Below are positions 1-5,454 of a DNA stretch of 6,120 nucleotides, one piece after another; the first letter of the stretch is position 1; each line of letters begins with the position of its first letter. A model generated the notes under the pieces. That model was not told where the DNA came from. It saw nothing but the letters and a program-made list of their open reading frames with translations, and did not search any database. The translations under genes and the position numbers were made by a program. Origin of the DNA: an uncultured Chloroflexota bacterium (GTDB lineage: Bacteria > Chloroflexota > Anaerolineae > Caldilineales > Caldilineaceae); the NCBI GenBank assembly GCA_903858085.1, contig CAIOHJ010000347.1, positions 1 to 6,120 on the forward strand, written 5' to 3'.

Positions 1-132
1 AGGCCGCTGCGCAGCGGTCACCGCCAGACGGGTCTGCGCCAACAGCTGCTCCATCTGGCTGTCAATGCTGCCGCCAGAACAGCCTGCCAATCCCAAAAGC
101 AACACCAGCCCAGGAAGAAGTCGTCTCCACAT
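1..132 (-). CDS. Putative lipoprotein, N-terminal part (gene continues past the window edge)
   Basis: Only the first 44 codons lie in the window; the frame is open to base 1. The N-terminus is a clear lipoprotein signal peptide: M-W-R-R gives the positive n-region, residues 5-14 (LLPGLVLLLG) the hydrophobic core, and LAGC at 15-18 a lipobox with Cys18 as the predicted lipidated residue. After Cys18 comes a short SGGS linker, then a probably helical stretch (SQMEQLLAQTRLAVTAAQ). The product should therefore be lipid-anchored on the outer face of the cytoplasmic membrane. I chose the ATG at 132 because GGAGGA lies 4 nt upstream. An in-frame ATG at 144 would add M-E-D-L, overlap that Shine-Dalgarno and put acidic residues before the signal peptide. 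The gene follows the methyltransferase by 109 bp on the same strand, so it may be the end of that operon or a separate unit; I found no convincing promoter in the gap. The function of the mature protein cannot be told from this fragment. Confidence 0.82.
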   Translation of the reverse strand, partial: MWRRLLPGLVLLLGLAGCSGGSIDSQMEQLLAQTRLAVTAAQRP

Positions 133-136
133 GAGG

Positions 137-142
137 TCCTCC
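137..142 (-). promoter_or_regulatory. Shine-Dalgarno (GGAGGA) of the lipoprotein gene
   Basis: GGAGGA is read on the minus strand and ends 4 nt before the ATG at 132. It is the reason for preferring 132 over the in-frame ATG at 144, which overlaps this site. Confidence 0.65.
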
Positions 143-191
143 ATATGCTCGTACCATGCCACAGCGATTTCCTCAGTCTACACGAAGATCG

Positions 192-212
192 GCTGTCGCT
201 CCGCAGCACAGC
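192..212 (-). terminator. Weak hairpin after the cysQ-purB-methyltransferase cluster
   Basis: Between the methyltransferase stop (242) and the lipoprotein start (132) there is an imperfect inverted repeat. GCTGT (192-196) pairs with ACAGC (208-212), and GCT (198-200) with AGC (205-207). C197 is bulged and the loop is 4 nt. On the minus strand it is followed by CGATCTTCG, not by a real T-tract, so intrinsic termination would be poor. It may be a partial terminator, an mRNA 3'-end structure or chance. Confidence 0.2.
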
Positions 213-241
213 TTACAAAGGGGACGAACCGCTGTCGGCCT

Positions 242-1345
242 CTACGCCCGGGCCGGGGGCAGGCGCAACAGCACGGTGATCTCGCTGCGGTTGTGGAACA
301 GCTGGCGAGCCCCCTCCACCCGATAGGCGCGGCGCAGAATGGCCAGCGCCTGCTCGATGATCGGTGCACGCTCCTGCTCGGGCAGCTTGAGCGTCAGCAG
401 GGCCCACCCGTGCGGGTAGAGAAAGCGGGCGTAGGCCACCATCAGCCGGGCCGAGTCGCGTGCGTCCATGCGCATGTCGTTGACGATCAGGTCGAAGCGA
501 TCCGGGCCTTCCTCGAGATAATGCTCGGCGGTGATATGCAGATGGCGGATGCCTCGGTCGCTGGCCAGGCGGGGGTCGAGCTCGCCGGGGTCCACTGCGG
601 TGACATACTGGTCCCGCTGGCGCAACAGGCGCGTCCAGCCGCCCGGGGCGGCGCCCAGGTCGAGGGCGACCCCGCGGGCGGGCAGTTCCAGCCCAAAGAG
701 TTCGAGGGCCTCCAACAGCTTGAATTCAGAGCGGCTGACCTGTCCCTCCTCGCGGGCGAAGCGCCGCATCCCGCCGGCCCAGTTCGACAGGGTATCGGCG
801 GCCAGCGCGAGACCGGCCAGCGCGACCGGGCGCCCCTTGTTCCACTTGAAGCCCTCCGCCACCCATGCCGGGGCCGGCTGCCAGCTGGACAGCCGGCCAC
901 AGAGCACTGAGACAATCTGTTCCGGCGAACGCACATCCAGCGGCGGGCCGGCTTCCCCCGCCAACGCTGCGGAGAGGGTCGTGTTGATGTCAAACGGTTT
1001 ATACGGCAGCTCCACGCACAGCCGTGTCTGCACCGAAAACCGTCTGCCTGCCTGCAGCGGCGGCAGCAGCGGAGGCAGGGTGCGCGCCAGAAAAGCCGGG
1101 TCTCCTGCATGCCCGCCGAGCGGCACAATCACCTGCACCGGTGCCAGATGGCGCACGAAGATCGGGGGAGCCTGGCGCCAGAGCAGCGCCAGCTCTGCCC
1201 AGGGACGCCCCGGGTCGGCCAGCAGCACCCCCTCCTCAGGAGAATCAAGCAGCTGCGCCGCAGGGCAGGCGGCCAACAGTTCGGCACGAGCCAGCTCGGC
1301 AGAAGCGGCATCGTAGGAGAGCAACACCAATGTTGGCGGGTTCAT
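242..1345 (-). CDS. RlmM-like 23S rRNA ribose 2'-O-methyltransferase (THUMP-like + FtsJ/RrmJ fold)
   Basis: This 367-residue protein is a SAM-dependent RNA 2'-O-methyltransferase. SAM motif I is LDLGAAPGGWT (229-238), followed by VDP (251-253), an acidic DLIVND strand (285-290) and LTLKLP (317-322). The K-D-K-E tetrad of the RrmJ/FtsJ family can be read as Lys209 (SRSEFKLLE), Asp290 (ND), Lys320 (TLK) and Glu355 (HNRSE). The SRSxxKLxEA block, GAxPGGWT, LKLP and the end ARQLFHNRSEITV follow E. coli RlmM, which methylates C2498 of 23S rRNA and has about the same length. Residues ~60-155, ending LDVRSPEQIVSVLCG, look like a THUMP-type RNA-binding domain. The start at 1345 is supported by GGGGAG 8 nt upstream and by the ATGA overlap with the purB stop, which suggests translational coupling. 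The frame stays open upstream to 2125, but that part only shadows purB. The family is secure; the exact nucleotide modified is inference, and RlmE-like specificity is possible. Confidence 0.9.
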   Translation of the reverse strand: MNPPTLVLLSYDAASAELARAELLAACPAAQLLDSPEEGVLLADPGRPWAELALLWRQAPPIFVRHLAPVQVIVPLGGHAGDPAFLARTLPPLLPPLQAGRRFSVQTRLCVELPYKPFDINTTLSAALAGEAGPPLDVRSPEQIVSVLCGRLSSWQPAPAWVAEGFKWNKGRPVALAGLALAADTLSNWAGGMRRFAREEGQVSRSEFKLLEALELFGLELPARGVALDLGAAPGGWTRLLRQRDQYVTAVDPGELDPRLASDRGIRHLHITAEHYLEEGPDRFDLIVNDMRMDARDSARLMVAYARFLYPHGWALLTLKLPEQERAPIIEQALAILRRAYRVEGARQLFHNRSEITVLLRLPPARA

Positions 1346-2751
1346 CGGCCATTCTCCCCAGACAGAGCAGAGCGCAGCTGGGCAGCCAGCTCGAGCGCCC
1401 GTTCGGCCGCATCCCCGGTATGGCTGCTGGCGTCGAGCAGCGTCGGCAGCGTGTCGGCAGTCACCAGGCGGACAATGCGCGGGTCGCCGGCCAGCAGCTC
1501 CGCCAGCGGATTGGCCTGGCCAGCCTGGAGAGCAGCCCACGCGGCCAGGCTCTGTTCGCGGATCGCCGCGTGCAGTTCCTGGCGGTCGCCGCCGGCCTGG
1601 ACCCCGGCCATCAGGACGCGTTCGGTCGCTGCAAAAAGACCGTAGTCGCGCAAATTGCGTTGGATCGGGCCGGGCCAGAACTGCAGGCCTTCCACCAGGG
1701 GCAAAGCCCGCATCACGACCTCCTCTGTGAGCAAAAATGCCTCCGGCAACAGCAGCCGCCGGTTGGCCGAATCGTCGAGCGTCCGTTCCAACAGGCTGTT
1801 GGCAGCGTTGTCCCACGCCACTCGGGGGAGGGCCGCCACCAGCCGGGTGAGGCTGTCGATATTTTCCGCCACAATCGGGTTGCGCTTGAAGGGCATGGCG
1901 CTCGAGCCGACCTGGCGCGCCCCAAACGGCTCGCTCCACTCCCCAAAAGGCGGGCTCTGCAAAAGCCGCAGATCCAGAGCAAATTTGTGCAGCGTGCCAC
2001 ACAGCCCGGCCAGGGCGTTGAGCACCAGCCAGTCCTGCTTGCGCGGGTACGTCTGGGTGGCGACCGGAAAGGCCTCCACCCCCAGCTGCGCCATCACCGC
2101 GCTCTCCAGCTGGCGGGCGCTCCACCCCGTGCCCGCCAGCAGCTGGACATAGCTGGCACTGACCCCGACCGCACCTTTGAGCCCTTTGCCGCGCACCGCA
2201 GAACGCACCCTGCGCAGCTCAGCCAGGTCGGCCAGCAGATCCTGCCCATACTGCGCCAGCCGGTAGCCGACCGTCGTCGGTTCTGCGGGCTGCAGATGGG
2301 TGAACGCGATCGTCACGGTCTGCGCCTCGGCTTCGATACGCCCCGCCAACGCCGCCAGCAGCCGCTCCACCCCGACCAGCAGCTGGTCGAGCGCCGCACG
2401 CAGCCGCAGCGCATCGACATTGTCGAGCACATCCATCGACGTCGCCCCCAGATGGAGGATGGGGCCGCCGACCGGGCACTGCGCAGCATAAACCTGGATC
2501 TCGGCCATCAGGTCATGGCGGATCTCCCGTTCGACCGCCTCCGCAGCGGCGATGTCGATCTCAGTTTCGTGGGCGCGCAGGTCAGCTACCTGTTCGGGGG
2601 TGACCAACCCAGCCTGCCGCTGGGCCTCTGCCAACGCCACCCAAAAACGACGCAGCAGCCGGCGTTTGTGCGCTTCGCTCCACAGCTGCCGCATCGCAAC
2701 ACTGCCGTACCGCCAGGTCAGCGGCGACAGGTAGGTCTCATGGTCAAACAT
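1342..2751 (-). CDS. purB: Adenylosuccinate lyase (PurB)
   Basis: This 469-residue enzyme belongs to the fumarase/aspartase superfamily. In purine biosynthesis PurB cleaves SAICAR to AICAR plus fumarate and adenylosuccinate to AMP plus fumarate; it is a cytoplasmic homotetramer. The superfamily signature GSSAMPFKRNPI is at 282-293, with the loop serine that acts as general base. The other active-site blocks are HDLMAE (79-84), LGATSMDVLDN (101-111) and THLQPAEPTT (151-160, with His152 as expected catalytic histidine). DDSANRR (326-332) followed by LLPEAF is typical of PurB and not of argininosuccinate lyase or fumarase. Length is normal. The start MFDHETY at 2751 has GAGG 4 nt upstream and lies 15 bp after the cysQ stop, so the two are almost certainly co-transcribed. 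Its TGA overlaps the next ATG. Nothing looks broken. The N-terminal SPLTWRYGS and the THLQ version of the second block are forms I associate with Chloroflexota PurB. Confidence 0.95.
   Translation of the reverse strand: MFDHETYLSPLTWRYGSVAMRQLWSEAHKRRLLRRFWVALAEAQRQAGLVTPEQVADLRAHETEIDIAAAEAVEREIRHDLMAEIQVYAAQCPVGGPILHLGATSMDVLDNVDALRLRAALDQLLVGVERLLAALAGRIEAEAQTVTIAFTHLQPAEPTTVGYRLAQYGQDLLADLAELRRVRSAVRGKGLKGAVGVSASYVQLLAGTGWSARQLESAVMAQLGVEAFPVATQTYPRKQDWLVLNALAGLCGTLHKFALDLRLLQSPPFGEWSEPFGARQVGSSAMPFKRNPIVAENIDSLTRLVAALPRVAWDNAANSLLERTLDDSANRRLLLPEAFLLTEEVVMRALPLVEGLQFWPGPIQRNLRDYGLFAATERVLMAGVQAGGDRQELHAAIREQSLAAWAALQAGQANPLAELLAGDPRIVRLVTADTLPTLLDASSHTGDAAERALELAAQLRSALSGENGR
1354..1359 (-). 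promoter_or_regulatory. Shine-Dalgarno (GGGGAG) of the methyltransferase, inside the purB 3' end
   Basis: GGGGAG on the minus strand ends 8 nt before the ATG at 1345 and lies within the last codons of purB. It fixes the methyltransferase start against the longer open frame that continues to 2125. Confidence 0.65.
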
Positions 2752-2766
2752 CGATCCTCGTCTCTT

Positions 2767-3633
<867 letters not shown>

Positions 3634-3669
3634 CTCCAGGTCGTCTCACTATCTATCTGTAGACCCACA

Positions 3670-3690
3670 GGTGGCTCCCCACCCCCCCAA
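3670..3690 (-). other. G-rich tract in the cysQ upstream region
   Basis: On the minus strand the segment reads as TT, seven G, T, four G, then AGCCACC. GGTGG and CCACC (3679-3683 and 3670-3674) can form a 5-bp hairpin with a 4-nt loop. It would lie in the cysQ 5' leader if the promoter near 3709-3738 is right. It may affect translation or be length-variable; neither is shown by the sequence. Confidence 0.35.
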
Positions 3691-3708
3691 TTTTTGCTTC
3701 GGTGCGAT

Positions 3709-3738
3709 ACTGTACTCAAAACTCCCCTGTCGTGCAAA
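3709..3738 (-). promoter_or_regulatory. Possible promoter for cysQ-purB-methyltransferase
   Basis: On the minus strand TTTGCA (3738-3733; 4 of 6 against TTGACA) is followed after 18 bp by TACAGT (3714-3709; 4 of 6 against TATAAT). Transcription would begin near 3702, giving a leader of about 70 nt. It is the best match in the 167-bp gap but is weak by consensus. Read-through from the FGE-like gene is also possible, since no terminator is visible in the gap. Confidence 0.3.
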
Positions 3739-3770
3739 GTCTGGCCCTCGCGAAATACGCTGAATACACA

Positions 3771-3802
3771 GGCTGCCCGGCACAGGCTGCCCGGCACAGG
3801 CT
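3771..3802. repeat. Short tandem repeat, 14-bp unit, 2.3 copies
   Basis: The unit GGCTGCCCGGCACA occurs at 3771-3784 and exactly again at 3785-3798, with GGCT following at 3799-3802 and CACA preceding at 3767-3770. It abuts the stop codon of the FGE-like gene (3803-3801), so it forms the start of that gene's 3' untranslated region. It does not form a strong hairpin with itself on either strand. Confidence 0.8.
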
Positions 3803-5159
3803 ACTCAGCAGGGGTACTGGCACACCGCACCCCCAACCAGCTGGCCACCGTCTGGGCAGCCAGCGATTCAACGGCGGCGGTGCGCAGTTCGCCGGGTTCG
3901 CTGACAAACGAGCCGCCGCGCACCAGATAATGGGTGACCCCCTCCACCAAGAGGGGCGTGCTGGTCCATTCCGCAACATTGCCTGCCATCTCGCTGACCC
4001 CCAACGGGCTGTCGCCCGCTGGCTGGTAGGAGCCCACCTGCACGGTGTCGCCGATGTTGGCCGACGCCGCGTTGGCACGCTGCGCCACCCATTCATCGCC
4101 CCACGGAAAACGGTACATGCGCTGGCTGGCCGGTGCATAGGCGGCAGCCACTTCCCATTCCGCTGCGGTCGGCAGCCGTTTGCCCTGAAATCGACAGAAA
4201 CGCTCGGCAGCTTTGTGGTCGACATGGACCATCGGAAATTCGGCAAAGGCCAGATCGAGCAGATAGCGCGCGCGCGTGGCGCTGGCCGGTGTCGCTGGCC
4301 AGGGACAAACGCCGCGCTCGTAGCAGAGACGGTATTGCCCGACCGTCGCCTCGTACCGGTCGATGACAAAGGCGTTCAGCTCGACCGTCTTGGGCCCGGC
4401 GTCGGGCGCCACATGCACCGAGTAGCTGCCTGCTGGCACAGCGACCGTCGCCACCGGGCGCTGGCGCTCTCCTCCCCAAAACACAACGACGCCGACTGCG
4501 ACAAGCACAACCCCCAGCAGGCCGAACCAGAGCCCCTTCTGGCTTGACGGCTGCGCAGAGGCGGCCGCACGCGCTGGCTTCCCCCCCCGTACGCTCCCTC
4601 GTGTAGCTGTGGGCTGGGCCAGCAAGGCCAGCGCCGGCTCGGCCCGCAGCCGCTGGCCGGGTTCGCACTGGCGCAACCGCTCTATCAGCGCAGGTCTCCA
4701 TTCAGGGCTGTTCTCGTCGCCTTGGAGCAGCGGCTGCATCCCTTCCAGCGGCAGGGACCCATCGCACACCGCCTCTGCCAGCACCACAGCCGTGCGCTCC
4801 GGGTCGGTCTGGAAACGCAGGGCGGTCAGCATGCCCCGCCGGTGGGCCAAAGCGGCCCGCAGCAGCAGGGTCCGCTGGCTTTCCGCCAGCTCATGGCCCG
4901 CCTGCAGAACAAGCAACCCTTCGCGCAGCAGCTGGCTGTCTGGCAGCAGAGCGCTCTGCCACCAGCGATCCAGCGCCTGGTCGAGCGCACGGCGGGCCGA
5001 AAGCGTGCGTGGGTCGGGAGGCAGGGCTGTCGGGCTGGGGGCCGGCGGGCGCTCCCCGGGCGGGCGAAAACGATCGAGCTCCTCCTCGACCTCCCAGGGC
5101 TCTTCTGCCGACGATCTGCCGGGCTGGGTTGCGGCCCGCCGCGTGCTCTTTGCATCCAT
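3801..5159 (-). CDS. Single-pass membrane protein with outside FGE-like (SUMF1-type) domain, catalytic cysteines absent
   Basis: The 452-residue product has four parts. Residues 1-50 are charged and proline-rich. Residues ~52-182 are Leu/Ala-rich and probably helical, matching no family I know. A basic linker (187-208) leads into a transmembrane helix (209-228). Residues ~237-447 are an FGE-sulfatase/SUMF1 fold of near-normal length: VPAGSY (241-246), FVIDRYEATVGQY (264-276), FPMVHVDHKAAERFC (308-322), GKRLPTAAEWE (326-336), FPWGDEW (351-357), SEMAGNVAEWT (389-399), RGGSF (414-418) and LGVRC (442-446). Basic residues before the helix suggest that the FGE-like domain faces outside. True formylglycine-generating enzymes carry CxxSYC before the RxAxR segment; here that stretch reads GGSFVSEPGELRTAAVE, so oxidase activity is unlikely and a binding or structural role is inferred. 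The start is set at 5159 because the promoter at 5167-5196 begins transcription about there; upstream in-frame ATGs (5189, 5465) lie within or before the promoter. The gene is divergent from the zinc-finger gene. Confidence 0.88.
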   Translation of the reverse strand: MDAKSTRRAATQPGRSSAEEPWEVEEELDRFRPPGERPPAPSPTALPPDPRTLSARRALDQALDRWWQSALLPDSQLLREGLLVLQAGHELAESQRTLLLRAALAHRRGMLTALRFQTDPERTAVVLAEAVCDGSLPLEGMQPLLQGDENSPEWRPALIERLRQCEPGQRLRAEPALALLAQPTATRGSVRGGKPARAAASAQPSSQKGLWFGLLGVVLVAVGVVVFWGGERQRPVATVAVPAGSYSVHVAPDAGPKTVELNAFVIDRYEATVGQYRLCYERGVCPWPATPASATRARYLLDLAFAEFPMVHVDHKAAERFCRFQGKRLPTAAEWEVAAAYAPASQRMYRFPWGDEWVAQRANAASANIGDTVQVGSYQPAGDSPLGVSEMAGNVAEWTSTPLLVEGVTHYLVRGGSFVSEPGELRTAAVESLAAQTVASWLGVRCASTPAE

Positions 5160-5166
5160 GCGAGCT

Positions 5167-5196
5167 ATTGTAGCCGGTTCAGCCTCCATCTGCCAA
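5167..5196 (-). promoter_or_regulatory. Promoter of the FGE-like gene; transcript probably leaderless
   Basis: On the minus strand, TTGGCA (5196-5191; 5 of 6 against TTGACA), an 18-bp spacer and TACAAT (5172-5167; 5 of 6 against TATAAT) form a good sigma-70-type promoter. The expected start point is at about 5160, one base before the ATG at 5159. No Shine-Dalgarno precedes that ATG, which agrees with a leaderless mRNA. Confidence 0.65.
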
Positions 5197-5222
5197 CACG
5201 CCTGTGCACAAGCCACGCACAT

Positions 5223-5249
5223 CGGTGGCTTCGACAGGCTCAGCCACCG
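5223..5249. repeat. Palindromic dispersed repeat (REP-like)
   Basis: CGGTGGCT (5223-5230) and AGCCACCG (5242-5249) form a perfect 8-bp stem around the 11-nt loop TCGACAGGCTC. From memory, TTCGACAGGCTCAGCC is the core of a short intergenic repeat seen in many copies in various bacteria; it produces spurious peptides such as LSLSKP and TGSATG when translated, as it does here. It is the only copy in this window. It lies between the two divergent promoters, outside both transcripts. Confidence 0.6.
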
Positions 5250-5295
5250 GGAGAAGACCGCCGCCTGAGAAGCCACAAGTTCCAGACGGCCCCTC

Positions 5296-5340
5296 GGCAG
5301 AACCTCCGGCCTCTGCCATCCCCCGGACGCGGTGTGGCAG
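5296..5340. other. Alternative inverted repeats in the divergent intergenic region
   Basis: GGCAG (5296-5300), CTGCCA (5313-5318) and TGGCAG (5335-5340) can pair in two exclusive ways: first with second (12-nt loop), or second with third (6-bp stem, 16-nt loop). The segment lies outside both predicted transcripts, so an attenuator role is unlikely. A protein-binding site or chance are the remaining readings. Apart from the features listed, I see no gene in the 295 bp between 5160 and 5454. Confidence 0.25.
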
Positions 5341-5384
5341 CCCTCGCTGTGTACCCTGCGAAGCCCTGCACCTGCACCCTTCGG

Positions 5385-5414
5385 TTGGCGCAAGGCACCG
5401 CTTGCAGCTACAAT
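5385..5414 (+). promoter_or_regulatory. Promoter of the zinc-finger membrane protein gene
   Basis: TTGGCG (5385-5390; 4 of 6 against TTGACA), an 18-bp spacer and TACAAT (5409-5414; 5 of 6 against TATAAT). Start of transcription is expected near 5421, giving a 34-nt leader. The design is nearly the same as the opposing promoter: both have TTGGC, an 18-bp spacer and the 9-mer GCTACAATA. Confidence 0.65.
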
Positions 5415-5417
5415 ACA

Positions 5418-5433
5418 GACAGGTGTATCTGTC
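5418..5433 (+). promoter_or_regulatory. Inverted repeat at the predicted transcription start (possible operator)
   Basis: GACAG (5418-5422), a 6-nt gap GTGTAT, then CTGTC (5429-5433). The repeat covers the expected +1 position of the zinc-finger gene, where a repressor dimer could bind. It is short and could be chance, and no counterpart is seen at the opposing promoter. Confidence 0.25.
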
Positions 5434-5442
5434 CAACAATTC

Positions 5443-5448
5443 GAGGGA
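5443..5448 (+). promoter_or_regulatory. Shine-Dalgarno (GAGGGA) of the zinc-finger gene
   Basis: GAGGGA ends 6 nt before the ATG at 5455, a normal distance. It fixes the start of a gene whose 3' end is outside the window. Confidence 0.6.
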
Positions 5449-5454
5449 CGCTCG

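Noticed and set aside
65..910. Plus-strand open frame of 281 codons over the methyltransferase
   Set aside because: It is antisense to the SAM-binding domain, has no Shine-Dalgarno or family motif, and overlaps the lipoprotein signal peptide on the other strand.
1346..2125. 260-codon N-terminal extension of the methyltransferase into purB
   Set aside because: The extension translates an alternative frame of purB into Gly/Ala/Arg/Pro-rich sequence. The ATG at 1345 has a good Shine-Dalgarno and gives the normal family length.
3767..3802. The 14-bp tandem repeat read as a CRISPR fragment or a terminator
   Set aside because: There are no spacers between the units, and the repeat forms only a 4-bp stem without a T-tract.
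4266..4276. Alternating GCGCGCGCGCG run (possible Z-DNA)
   Set aside because: It lies inside conserved coding sequence (Thr-Arg-Ala-Arg) of the FGE-like gene and is unremarkable at this GC content.
3801..4510. FGE/C-type-lectin-like fold as the target of a diversity-generating retroelement
   Set aside because: Such targets often have this fold, but there is no reverse transcriptase, no template repeat and no second copy of the gene's 3' end in the window.
3702..4547. Plus-strand open frame of 281 codons over the FGE-like gene
   Set aside because: It is antisense to conserved FGE blocks, and its translation shows no recognisable motif.
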